A DNA stretch of 38,311 nucleotides. It comes from SUG1106 sp051883095 (GTDB lineage: Bacteria > Bacillota > Clostridia > Peptostreptococcales > Anaerovoracaceae). The DNA is taken from the NCBI GenBank assembly GCA_051883095.1, contig JBJETB010000075.1:1-38311 (forward strand), given 5' to 3'. The notes under the pieces were generated by a model, which saw nothing but the letters and a program-made list of their open reading frames with translations, was not told the origin of the DNA and searched no databases. The position numbers were made by a program, and so were the translations under genes. Shown here one piece after another: positions 15,896-23,046 of this stretch. The stretch's first letter is position 1. The number at the start of each line of letters is the position of its first letter.

Positions 15896-16939
15896 ATGAA
15901 AGAATTAAAACTGGCTCTTCTGGGCTTCGGCAATGCGGGGCAGGCTTTTGGCCGCATGCTGCTGGACAAAGATGAAGAGATTAAAAACACATATGGAACA
16001 GAAGTCAAAGTGACAGTAATCGCCACTGCGTCCAAGGGAAATATTTATGACCCTGAGGGAATTGACCTCCGGGCAGCTCTGGAGGATGTGGCAGCCTCAG
16101 GAAGATTTTCGGAAAAACACAGGCTTACAGATCTTAGTACAATGGAACTGGCAGAGCAGGCAGATTACGATGTGCTGGTTGAAATGACACCTCTTAACAT
16201 TTTTACAGGACAGCCGGCGACAGACCACATCAGAACCGCTTTCAGGAGAAGACGACATGCCATAACTGCCAATAAGGGACCAATAGCATGGTATTTCAGG
16301 GAGCTTGACGACATGGCCCGTGAAGCGGGATTATGCTTCTTCTATGAAACTACGGTTATGGACGGCACCCCTGTGTTCAACCTGGTGGAAAATACCCTGA
16401 AGATGGCTAAGGTTACTGAAGTTTCAGGCATACTGAACAGCACTACAAATTACATACTGGAAGGGCTGGCCATGGGCATAGACTACGATGTGATCATGGA
16501 AAGAGGCCGCAGCATCGGTTTTATCGAGGCTGACCCGGCCATGGATATAGAAGGTTACGATGCGGCAGCCAAGATTACGGCGCTGCTTAACGTGCTCATG
16601 GATGCGGGAATCACTCCTGACCAGGTAAAACGCAAAGGCATAGAGGACATTACGATAAAGGATATTGAAGAGGCGGCATCAAGAGGAAAGGTCATCAAGC
16701 TCCTCTGCAGAGGAGTGAGAAAGGATGACGGAAGCGTTGAGGCCACAGTAGGACCTGCTGAAGTATCAAAGGATGATATTCTGGCGGGTATCAACAGCAC
16801 GACTTCTATCGTATCCATAACTACCGATCTGATGAAAAAAGTTTCAATCATAGAGCACGAACCGGAGATAGAGCAGACGGCCTATGGAGTTTTCGGCGAC
16901 CTTCTCAGAGTGCTGGACCGCGTAGCAGATGACAGATAA
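15896..16939 (+). CDS. hom: Homoserine dehydrogenase (short form, no ACT domain)
   Basis: This roughly 347-residue NAD(P)-dependent enzyme converts between L-aspartate semialdehyde and L-homoserine on the way to threonine and methionine. The N-terminal Rossmann motif is LLGFGNAGQAFG. The catalytic domain holds TANKGPIAW, the family signature region (VSGILNSTTNYIL) and the GFIEADPAMDIEGYDAAAKI segment with the catalytic Asp/Lys neighbourhood. It lacks the C-terminal ACT domain of longer enzymes, so classical threonine feedback through that domain is not expected. I chose ATG 15896 because GGGAGA (15883-15888) lies 7 bases before it; a TTG at 15878 is in frame. No thrB/thrC neighbours are present. 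Confidence 0.92.
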   Translation: MKELKLALLGFGNAGQAFGRMLLDKDEEIKNTYGTEVKVTVIATASKGNIYDPEGIDLRAALEDVAASGRFSEKHRLTDLSTMELAEQADYDVLVEMTPLNIFTGQPATDHIRTAFRRRRHAITANKGPIAWYFRELDDMAREAGLCFFYETTVMDGTPVFNLVENTLKMAKVTEVSGILNSTTNYILEGLAMGIDYDVIMERGRSIGFIEADPAMDIEGYDAAAKITALLNVLMDAGITPDQVKRKGIEDITIKDIEEAASRGKVIKLLCRGVRKDDGSVEATVGPAEVSKDDILAGINSTTSIVSITTDLMKKVSIIEHEPEIEQTAYGVFGDLLRVLDRVADDR

Positions 16940-17040
16940 GAGCACGATTCAAAACATGCTTTCCCGAGAAAGCAAAGTGTGGTATAATTAAAAAGATAAT
17001 GAATTGTCAGCTGCAGTTGTATTCGAAAAAGAGGTATGAG

Positions 17041-17940
17041 ATGGATAGAAACTATTATTACAGGATTCTGGGAGTCAGAGAGGACGCTACTGCTCAGCAG
17101 ATAAAGCAGGGATATGAGGAAAGGGTGAAGAGACTTAAGTCACCTGATTATGCTGATGACCCTGAATATGTAGATCGCAAGCTGAGGGAAGCAGCCTATG
17201 CATACAGAGCTCTCCTGGGAGGGGAAGCACCGTCTTCAGATAAGCAGCGGAAAAAAGGGTACGAAAAGCTGAAAAACTCAATGGAGAAGGATGAAACTTC
17301 GGGAGGTGCAAAGCCTTTTGAGAGAGCAGGAAAGCCTGCGGGAACCAGACTTAAGAAAAAAGCAGGCAGAACCGTGAGCAGCGTGTCTGGTTCAAAGGAG
17401 GCAAAATCTGCTCTGGGAATTGCGATTTCAGTTCTGGTTGCTGTAATTTCCCTTGCGGTAGGCTCCTGTGATACATATTCAACACCGGATTACACCTACG
17501 AAGATACAGCATACATGGAGTCCAACAGACAGGCTGTGGAGAGAATTCTTAACAGGAGCGAAGAGTATGACTGTTTCGGACATCTGGACGGCAGTAATCC
17601 TGTACCTGACGAAAAGATAGAGTGGGAGATTACAGATGAAATCAGCGAGGAGCTGTGGGGATTAAATATAGACCTGTGTTCTGCGCTTGATATTTTCAGC
17701 CTTCATGATGCCGTATGCTGGTACATGGACGATGAAGATTACTATTATGAGGCTTCTGATTACGAGATTTCGCAGCTGCTTGCGGAAATAATGGGCGCCC
17801 CGGCCTTTGAAGAAGTGGCCGGCATGACTGTAACGGATACAGATCAGGTGATAACCGATTACAGCGACTATATGAGATTCCTTATAGATATTGCATGGGA
17901 ACAGACGGATTTAATCTGCGGTGAACCTGTGGATTACTGA
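17041..17940 (+). CDS. J-domain-like membrane protein lacking the HPD motif
   Basis: This roughly 299-residue protein begins with a DnaJ-like domain (residues 1-60: NYYYRILGVREDATAQQIKQGY ... LREAAYAYRALLG). At the place where J-domains carry the His-Pro-Asp tripeptide needed to stimulate Hsp70, it reads KSPDY, so the His is replaced and coupling to DnaK is doubtful. A basic linker follows, then one membrane helix (about 127-143, LGIAISVLVAVISLAVG) and an acidic, Tyr-rich extracytoplasmic domain of no family I recognise. ATG 17041 has GAGG 7 bases upstream; an ATG at 16999 would add 14 residues without a ribosome binding site. A TATAAT at 16983-16988 may belong to its promoter. Confidence 0.7.
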   Translation: MDRNYYYRILGVREDATAQQIKQGYEERVKRLKSPDYADDPEYVDRKLREAAYAYRALLGGEAPSSDKQRKKGYEKLKNSMEKDETSGGAKPFERAGKPAGTRLKKKAGRTVSSVSGSKEAKSALGIAISVLVAVISLAVGSCDTYSTPDYTYEDTAYMESNRQAVERILNRSEEYDCFGHLDGSNPVPDEKIEWEITDEISEELWGLNIDLCSALDIFSLHDAVCWYMDDEDYYYEASDYEISQLLAEIMGAPAFEEVAGMTVTDTDQVITDYSDYMRFLIDIAWEQTDLICGEPVDY

Positions 17941-17977
17941 TTGCGACGGCTTCTGATGGCCGTACGGGAGGAAGAGA

Positions 17978-19045
17978 TTGAAAGTATTTGACATAGCACC
18001 GGTAAGATTTATCGATGATAAAATGATGATTCTGGACCAGACACGCCTGCCCGGCGAAGAGGTCTACATAGAGGCACAGACAAAGGAGGATGTATGGGAA
18101 GCCATATATCACCTTAAGGTGCGCGGAGCTCCGGCAATCGGTGTTGCAGCCGGTTACGGGCTCTATATATCCGTCCGCGGCTATGAAGGGCGGGAGATGG
18201 AAGGCTTCAGGAAGCTGGTAAGAGAGACTTCGGAATATCTGAACAGCTCACGGCCTACTGCTGTGAACCTTTCCTGGGCACTGAAGCGAATGGAAAGAGT
18301 TCTGGACGGGGCTATAGAGGAAGCCGGCAGCGGCTTTACCGTTGAAGATGCCAAGGCGCTGATGCTGGCCGAAGCAGAAAAAATAAGAATTGAGGATGAG
18401 GAATCCTGCAGAGCCATGGGAGAATATGGTCTTTCCCTGCTGAAACCGGGGATGGGAATACTGACCCACTGCAACGCAGGGACCATCGCTACGGCTAAAT
18501 ATGGTACATGCCTGGCGCCGATTTATCTGGGGCAGGAGAGAGGCTATGATTTCAAGGTTTTTGCCGATGAAACCAGACCGCTGCTTCAGGGGGCAAGACT
18601 GACCAGCTGGGAACTTCACAAGTCGGGAATCGATGTTACCCTTATCTGCGACAACATGGCTTCAATCGTTATGAAAAACGGCTGGATAGATGCGGTGGTT
18701 GTAGGATGCGACCGCATGGCTGCCAACGGTGACGGAGCCAACAAGATAGGCACGTCAGGGGTTGCCATACTTGCAAAAGAGTACGGCATACCGTTCTATA
18801 TGTTCGTGCCTACCTCGACAATCGACCTTGACACCCCGACGGGAGACGATATACCTATCGAACTCCGCAAGGGTGAGGAAATATATCAGATGTGGTATGA
18901 AAAAAATATGGCACCGGAAGGGGTCAAGACATACAACCCGTCCTTTGATGTGACAGATCATAAATACATAACAGCTGTCATTACCGAAAAGGGTGTGGTC
19001 AGACCGCCTTACGATGTGAATTTAAGGAAGTTGAAAAATGAATGA
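17978..19045 (+). CDS. mtnA: S-methyl-5-thioribose-1-phosphate isomerase MtnA
   Basis: This 355-residue aldose-ketose isomerase is of full length. Landmarks are LKVRGAPAIGVAAGYGLY, ILTHCNAGTIATAKYGT with the catalytic Cys, FADETRPLLQGARLTSWEL, and GCDRMAANGDGANKIGTSG with the catalytic Asp, then FVPTSTIDLDTPTG. It isomerises methylthioribose-1-phosphate to the ribulose form in methionine salvage, and in some bacteria also 5-deoxyribose-1-phosphate. The start is a TTG with GGGAGG upstream. No mtnK, mtnP or aldolase gene is nearby, so the pathway is incomplete in this window. It overlaps the following EamA gene by 8 bp. Confidence 0.94.
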   Translation: MKVFDIAPVRFIDDKMMILDQTRLPGEEVYIEAQTKEDVWEAIYHLKVRGAPAIGVAAGYGLYISVRGYEGREMEGFRKLVRETSEYLNSSRPTAVNLSWALKRMERVLDGAIEEAGSGFTVEDAKALMLAEAEKIRIEDEESCRAMGEYGLSLLKPGMGILTHCNAGTIATAKYGTCLAPIYLGQERGYDFKVFADETRPLLQGARLTSWELHKSGIDVTLICDNMASIVMKNGWIDAVVVGCDRMAANGDGANKIGTSGVAILAKEYGIPFYMFVPTSTIDLDTPTGDDIPIELRKGEEIYQMWYEKNMAPEGVKTYNPSFDVTDHKYITAVITEKGVVRPPYDVNLRKLKNE

Positions 19046-19943
19046 TTTTATTGCCAAACATGCTAAAATAGCAACTATTTTTGCCGTAATATTCGGTGCG
19101 ACATCAGGAATTCTGGGGAAACTGACCATGGCACCTTCCATGGCCATAGGCTTCTGGAGACTGACCATGGCTCTGCCTTTTTTTGCGATTCCAATACTCA
19201 GCAAAAAATCCGACAGAGAGGTGCTTAAATCCATAGACAGAAAGGACATGCTGTGGTGCTTCGTATCCGGAGCATTTCTTTTCGGCCATTTCTACAGCTG
19301 GTTTAACGCAGTCAAGTTTACAAATGTGGCGGCCGCATCAGTTCTGGCCGCACTCCATCCGCTGGTTGTACTGCTGGTAACGGTGTTTATCTATAAGAAG
19401 AAGGTATCGTGGAAATCGGTAGCAGCAATTATAGTGGCCCTTATAGGAGGCGCTGTAATAGTGGGTGCTGATATTAATGCCATTGCAGGCGGCAGGATGA
19501 TAGGCAACATCTATGCTCTTATGGCAGGTATTTTCATGGGACTGTATTTCTCCGTAGGAGATCATGTGAGAAAACGGGTGGAAGGACGCTTTTATGTCCT
19601 GCTGGTATTTTTCAGCTGCTGGGTATGTTTCTCTGCAGGAATGCTTATTACCGGCACATCTGCTGTAAGCTACACATTGATGGATTTCGTTTATATAGCC
19701 GCCATGGCCGTTATATGCCAGATAGGTTCCCATGCAGTCTTCAACATGTGTATAGGCCACGTAAGCTCTCTTTATGTTTCGACATGGGAAGCGGGAGAGC
19801 CTATTTTCTCCACTCTGCTGGGAATTGTTTTCCTGAGCCAGATACCGACGGTATATGAGATTATCGGATGCATCATAGTAGTAGGAGCGCTTTTGTATTA
19901 CAACAGACAGGAGAGCATGAGAGAAAATGAGCTACAAAGTTAA
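19038..19943 (+). CDS. EamA/DMT superfamily transporter
   Basis: This 301-residue inner-membrane protein has about ten helices arranged as two EamA repeats (about 9-145 and 155-292). Typical segments are FGATSGILGK, the NAAAAS-type VAAASVLAALHPLVVLL near the end of the first repeat, and YVSTWEAGEPIFSTLLGIVFL in the second. DMT proteins export or import small metabolites such as amino acids or nucleotide-related compounds; the substrate is not visible. Its start overlaps the mtnA end by 8 bp and its end overlaps scpA by 17 bp, so translation is probably coupled. The link to mtnA could mean it handles a methylthioribose-related compound, which is speculative. Confidence 0.88.
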   Translation: MNDFIAKHAKIATIFAVIFGATSGILGKLTMAPSMAIGFWRLTMALPFFAIPILSKKSDREVLKSIDRKDMLWCFVSGAFLFGHFYSWFNAVKFTNVAAASVLAALHPLVVLLVTVFIYKKKVSWKSVAAIIVALIGGAVIVGADINAIAGGRMIGNIYALMAGIFMGLYFSVGDHVRKRVEGRFYVLLVFFSCWVCFSAGMLITGTSAVSYTLMDFVYIAAMAVICQIGSHAVFNMCIGHVSSLYVSTWEAGEPIFSTLLGIVFLSQIPTVYEIIGCIIVVGALLYYNRQESMRENELQS

Positions 19944-20751
19944 ACTTCAGTCCTTCGAAGGGCCTTTTGATCTGCTGGTATACCTGATAGAAAATGCGGA
20001 AATGAGCATTTACGATATCAGGATTAGCGAAATAACAAATCAGTATCTTGAATATATAAAGGCTATGGAGGAAAATGACATTAACGTGGCCACGGAGTTT
20101 ATGGTTCTTGCTTCAACTCTCATAGAGATAAAATCCAAGATGATACTGCCGAGAATGAGCGTCGAGGGACAGGTTCTGGAGGAAGAAGATCCGAGAGCTG
20201 ATCTGGTGGAAAGAATTCTGGAGTATAAGAAATTCAAGAAAGCGGCGGAAATCCTGCAGGAGAAGGAGGAACGCTCGCAGCATATTTTTGAAAAGCCCCA
20301 GGAGGATATTTCGGAGTATCTTGACAATCCTGACGAATATCTGAGTCTGGACCTGAAGCAGTTTGCATCTGCGTTCAGCCTTTTCATACAGAAGAAACAG
20401 AAGGTGGAGGCGGTAAGGAAGCATTACACCAGAATCGAGAGGGAACGTTCAACCATGGAAGGACGCATAAGGATGATTCTGGGCACCGTGCGCCGTAAAA
20501 TCGGTCAGATATTAAGTTTCCGGGAGCTGATTCCGAATAAGGAGGACAGGTATGATGTTGTGGTTACATTCATGTCACTGCTGGAAATGGCCAAGGAAAG
20601 GGTTGTCCGCGTGGAACAGAAATCTCTCTATGGAGATATAGAAGTGACCGCAGGAGAAAGAGTGGATGAAGATTCAATACTGGAAAAGTACAGCCGTGAT
20701 GCAGAAGGACAAAACGGCAGTGCTCTGATTACCGAAATGCAGGAGGCATAA
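19927..20751 (+). CDS. scpA: Segregation and condensation protein ScpA
   Basis: This 274-residue kleisin of the SMC-ScpAB condensin bridges the SMC heads. The N-terminal helical domain is typical (YKVKLQSFEGPFDLLVYLIENAEMSIYDIRISEITNQYLEYI), followed by the EFMVLASTLIEIKSKMILP segment that contacts SMC. The variable acidic middle includes EEDPRADLVERILEYKKFKKAAEIL. A C-terminal winged helix follows (about 180-255, RKIGQILSFRELIP ... VVTFMSLLEMAKERVVRVEQ). It is translated from inside the end of the transporter gene and followed 3 bp later by scpB, the standard pairing. Confidence 0.95.
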   Translation: MSYKVKLQSFEGPFDLLVYLIENAEMSIYDIRISEITNQYLEYIKAMEENDINVATEFMVLASTLIEIKSKMILPRMSVEGQVLEEEDPRADLVERILEYKKFKKAAEILQEKEERSQHIFEKPQEDISEYLDNPDEYLSLDLKQFASAFSLFIQKKQKVEAVRKHYTRIERERSTMEGRIRMILGTVRRKIGQILSFRELIPNKEDRYDVVVTFMSLLEMAKERVVRVEQKSLYGDIEVTAGERVDEDSILEKYSRDAEGQNGSALITEMQEA

Positions 20752-20754
20752 TCT

Positions 20755-21357
20755 ATGGCAAGCAAAAAGACAATTAAATCGGCTTTCGAGTCAATGATGT
20801 TTACCTGGGGTGAGCCTCTTGATGCAAAGACTGCCGCAGATGTTTTTGATATAACTAAAAATGAGGCTTATGAATGCTTCAAAGAGCTTCAGACCGAGTA
20901 CGAGCAGGAAGGCCGCGGTATCGTCATCCGTGAGGTAAACGGGGCGTTCCAGTTTGTTACCAGGGAGGAAAATGCCGACTATATCGAGCGTCTCTGCACA
21001 CCGGTAAAGGCTAAGAGGCTGTCACAGTCTGCCCTTGAGGTTCTGGCAATCGTGGCATACAAGCAGCCTGTCACCAAGGGAGAAATCGAGGCCATCAGAG
21101 GCATCAAGTGCGACAGAGTAATGGAAGGCCTGATGAACAAAAATCTGGTGGAAGCCGTAGGCCGATCCGAGGCCGTAGGAAGGCCGGTGCTTTACGGCAC
21201 TACGGATACATTCCTTAAAAACTTCGGTTTTACTTCCATAAAGGATTTGCCGGAAATCGACGACATCGAGAGTGCAATCAACGTGGATGTGGAGGCTGAC
21301 GCAGAGGATGCAGACGGCGAGGCCGGATGCGAAGGACAGATGAGTATAGAGTTTTAG
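20755..21357 (+). CDS. scpB: Segregation and condensation protein ScpB
   Basis: This 200-residue protein consists of two winged-helix domains with the family phrase ALEVLAIVAYKQPVTKGEIEAIRGIKCDRVMEGLMNKNLVEAVGRSEAVGRPVLYGTT broken over residues 95-155, ending DTFLKNFGFTSIKDLP. An acidic tail (roughly 165-200) is variable. It dimerises on ScpA in the SMC complex needed for chromosome compaction. It is of normal length and directly behind scpA. Confidence 0.95.
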   Translation: MASKKTIKSAFESMMFTWGEPLDAKTAADVFDITKNEAYECFKELQTEYEQEGRGIVIREVNGAFQFVTREENADYIERLCTPVKAKRLSQSALEVLAIVAYKQPVTKGEIEAIRGIKCDRVMEGLMNKNLVEAVGRSEAVGRPVLYGTTDTFLKNFGFTSIKDLPEIDDIESAINVDVEADAEDADGEAGCEGQMSIEF

Positions 21358-21367
21358 AGGGTACTGA

Positions 21368-21631
21368 ATGAATAAGTATAAGAGAAAATCTATATTATCG
21401 GACATCTGCATGTTTGTGTTAATTGTGCTGGGAGCCTGTATCGTAATTATGGGTGTTGTTAACGAAGATATGGGAAATAAAATTTTCCTGTGTGGGTTCG
21501 GTGGATTTGATATAATTCTTTTTTCGGGATTGTTTTTGTATTTTAAAAAGAATGATAAGAAACAACAGGCTCTATTCCGTGAATCTGAAAGAAAAAAACG
21601 ATGGGATGACAGCTGGAAGAAATTGAGGTAA
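21368..21631 (+). CDS. Small two-helix membrane protein (hypothetical)
   Basis: This 87-residue protein is not recognised. It has two predicted membrane helices (about 12-31, ICMFVLIVLGACIVIMGVV, and 38-58) separated by a short acidic loop (NEDMG), then a strongly charged Lys/Arg tail (KKNDKKQQALFRESERKKRW). It begins 10 bp after scpB behind a weak GAGGG, so it may be the last gene of the mtnA-scpB transcript. It is noticeably AT-richer than scpB. Confidence 0.6.
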   Translation: MNKYKRKSILSDICMFVLIVLGACIVIMGVVNEDMGNKIFLCGFGGFDIILFSGLFLYFKKNDKKQQALFRESERKKRWDDSWKKLR

Positions 21632-21675
21632 CTGATTATAAAATGGTTCTATTTTTACACGCATCTAAGTTGAGG

Positions 21676-21703
21676 TTGACTTGTTGGGTCACGAGAGTAT
21701 AAT
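21676..21703 (+). promoter_or_regulatory. Near-consensus promoter of a small RNA
   Basis: TTGACT (21676-21681), a 16-bp spacer and TATAAT (21698-21703) form a near-consensus sigma-A promoter. No open reading frame starts downstream before the terminator at 21750-21788. Confidence 0.6.
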
Positions 21704-21709
21704 AAAAAC

Positions 21710-21795
21710 AAGAAAGAGTTACCGATGAATGGTTGCTCCTCGGTTGGTGAAAATATCACGTCGGCCGCCAAGCAGTACGTGATATTTTATTTTAC
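21710..21795 (+). ncRNA. Candidate small RNA (about 85 nt)
   Basis: This is the stretch between the promoter at 21676-21703 and the terminator at 21750-21788. The predicted RNA would have a first stem ACCGA/TCGGT with a 14-nt loop, then the terminator hairpin and a U-rich tail. The size, strong promoter and lack of an ORF resemble antitoxin RNAs of type I toxin-antitoxin loci, but I see no convincing toxin ORF on the opposite strand, so it could be a remnant or an unrelated sRNA. Ends are estimates. Confidence 0.4.
21750..21788 (+). terminator. Terminator hairpin with the AAATATCACGT stem
   Basis: AAAATATCACGT (21750-21761) and ACGTGATATTTT (21777-21788) form a 12-bp stem with a 15-nt loop, followed by ATTTTAC. 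The same 11-bp stem recurs behind the last gene at 38219-38258. Confidence 0.7.
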
Positions 21796-21813
21796 AAAAA
21801 TATCGGCTCTCCA

Positions 21814-21854
21814 GCGTTGTACAATTTGACCTGAAACGGTTTTTTTTACAACAT
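21814..21854. repeat. 41-bp element, copy ii-1 (imperfect left arm)
   Basis: The left arm is GCGTTGTA (two mismatches to ATGTTGTA) and the right arm is TACAACAT at 21847-21854. The total length of 41 bp is kept despite the decayed end. Confidence 0.55.
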
Positions 21855-21896
21855 GACACTCACATCGGCCTTTAAATCGTGGCTGAAAAGTCGTGA

Positions 21897-21936
21897 ATGT
21901 TGTACTTTTTTTGACTTCTCAGAATTTTTACAACAT
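21897..21936. repeat. 40-bp element, copy ii-2
   Basis: The arms are ATGTTGTA (21897-21904) and TACAACAT (21929-21936), 1 bp shorter than the others. Its right arm can alternatively pair with the left arm of copy ii-3 as a perfect 12-bp stem (21925-21936 with 21948-21959). Confidence 0.65.
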
Positions 21937-21947
21937 ATAATTAAATC

Positions 21948-21988
21948 ATGTTGTAAAAATAACTATGCCTTTAGGATTTGTACAACAT
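21948..21988. repeat. 41-bp element, copy ii-3
   Basis: The arms are ATGTTGTA (21948-21955) and TACAACAT (21981-21988). The interior is unrelated to the other copies. The right arm continues GATACTCA, matching GACACTCA after copy ii-1. Confidence 0.7.
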
Positions 21989-22030
21989 GATACTCATGAG
22001 ACAGTCTCCAAAAGCTTTGGTAAAGGTGCG

Positions 22031-22071
22031 ATGTTGTAAAAATAGTGGCTTCTTTGATTTTTTTACAACAT
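22031..22071. repeat. 41-bp element, copy ii-4
   Basis: The arms are ATGTTGTAAAAA (22031-22042) and TTTTTACAACAT (22060-22071), 12 bp, fully complementary. The element lies about 90 bp from the end of the merR-type gene on the minus strand and is not followed by a T tract on either strand. Confidence 0.7.
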
Positions 22072-22161
22072 CGGCATTGCCTTTTAAAGGGTGGTCATGA
22101 TTTCGTTCCGGTATCACCGTAAAATTCCTGATGTTTCTCAGCAAGGTTAGCATAGCTTCGC

Positions 22162-23010
22162 TTATACCACCCGAACCGGTATCTGTATTTCAGACAGCCA
22201 GTCCTCTTCACGGTCTTTGTTCCAGATGCCGTCGATGTAGTTTTCGCGGATGTTTCCACAGATTTCATAGCCGTTGTCTTCAATGAATCTGAGAATGGCG
22301 GCGTAGGTCTCGGGAAAATTATCATAAGAACCTTTATGGAAGATGCAGGCCGCTGTAATCTCCGGAAGCTCCCGGAATTTTACCAGCTGGGAGTCTTCCT
22401 TTTTTTCTGTTACGGCTTCGCAGGTTTCTATTAGTATATGGTCCTCTTTGTAACCCGGCTCCAGGTAGTGTGTAAAGCAGTATTCCGGCAGAGCGCACTG
22501 ACAGCCGAGGCGTTCCATTTCGGCCCCCATTTCCGGCATGAAGGAAAAGAGCTCGTCATAGGAGTCGATGCGTTTTTGCATGGATGCAACGATGACGGCC
22601 GGGATTTTCCTGATGAGTACAGGTGTATCCAAAGCTTTTGCGGGACCGGACAGATATCCGTCAATGACGGCAATCTGGGATGTCAGTTCGGCAATTTTCC
22701 TGAGAAGAGCGGCTTTTTTTGATGCCAGAAGGGAGGCAGTATCAGCACCCTGGTTAATAAGCTTTATTTCATCCAGAGTGAAGCCTGCCTGCTTCAGAGC
22801 GTTTATCTGATGGATATCGGCCATCTGATTCATCGTGTAATAGCGATAGCCGTTTTCACTGTCCACGAAGGCCGGAAGCAGAAGTTCCTGCTCTTCGTAA
22901 AATCTCAGGGCTTTCACTGTAATATGATTCATCTGAGCGAACATGCCGATTTTATACAGCTGAGGTGGTGTTTTTTCTGCGAAGGCTTCATGCTTTTCGT
23001 TCATTTTCAT
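22162..23010 (-). CDS. MerR family regulator with GyrI-like effector domain
   Basis: This 282-residue regulator has an N-terminal MerR winged helix (about 17-85: YKIGMFAQMNHITVKALRFYEEQELLLPAFVDSENGYRYYTMNQMADIHQINALKQAGFTLDEIK). A dimerisation helix follows (about 95-122). The C-terminal GyrI-like/AraC effector-binding domain (about 130-282) includes the closing DGIWNKDREEDWLSEIQIPV segment, which resembles BmrR/BltR-type drug sensors. It is the third gene behind an ABC-2 exporter whose promoter has a MerR-type long spacer and palindrome (24542-24573). I infer that it activates this operon when a toxic ligand binds. AAAGGAG precedes the ATG. Confidence 0.88.
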   Translation of the reverse strand: MKMNEKHEAFAEKTPPQLYKIGMFAQMNHITVKALRFYEEQELLLPAFVDSENGYRYYTMNQMADIHQINALKQAGFTLDEIKLINQGADTASLLASKKAALLRKIAELTSQIAVIDGYLSGPAKALDTPVLIRKIPAVIVASMQKRIDSYDELFSFMPEMGAEMERLGCQCALPEYCFTHYLEPGYKEDHILIETCEAVTEKKEDSQLVKFRELPEITAACIFHKGSYDNFPETYAAILRFIEDNGYEICGNIRENYIDGIWNKDREEDWLSEIQIPVRVV

Positions 23011-23046
23011 GGTTCCTTTTTCTCCTTTGACCTTTTAACTCTGTGA

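Larger units (their letters stand above)
21632..22161. other. 530-bp convergent intergenic region: small-RNA candidate and 41-bp element cluster
   Basis: No protein gene is supportable. The left part holds a near-consensus promoter and a terminator only about 80 bp apart (small-RNA candidate). The right part holds four inverted-repeat elements of 41, 40, 41 and 41 bp with ATGTTGTA/TACAACAT ends (the first arm is imperfect). The gaps between elements are 42, 11 and 42 bp, and two of the gaps begin with the shared word GA(C/T)ACTCA. Confidence 0.6.

Noticed and set aside
16960..16980. Terminator after hom (GCTTTC/GAAAGC)
   Set aside because: A 6-bp stem is present but no T tract follows on the plus strand, so I did not list it as a terminator.
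21814..22071. CRISPR-like array or integron attC cluster
   Set aside because: The repeated words are only 8-12 bp, alternate in orientation, and spacer sizes do not follow CRISPR rules; there are no cas genes. The arm order (GTT first, AAC last) and sequence do not match the RYYYAAC/GTTRRRY pattern of attC, and no integrase is present.
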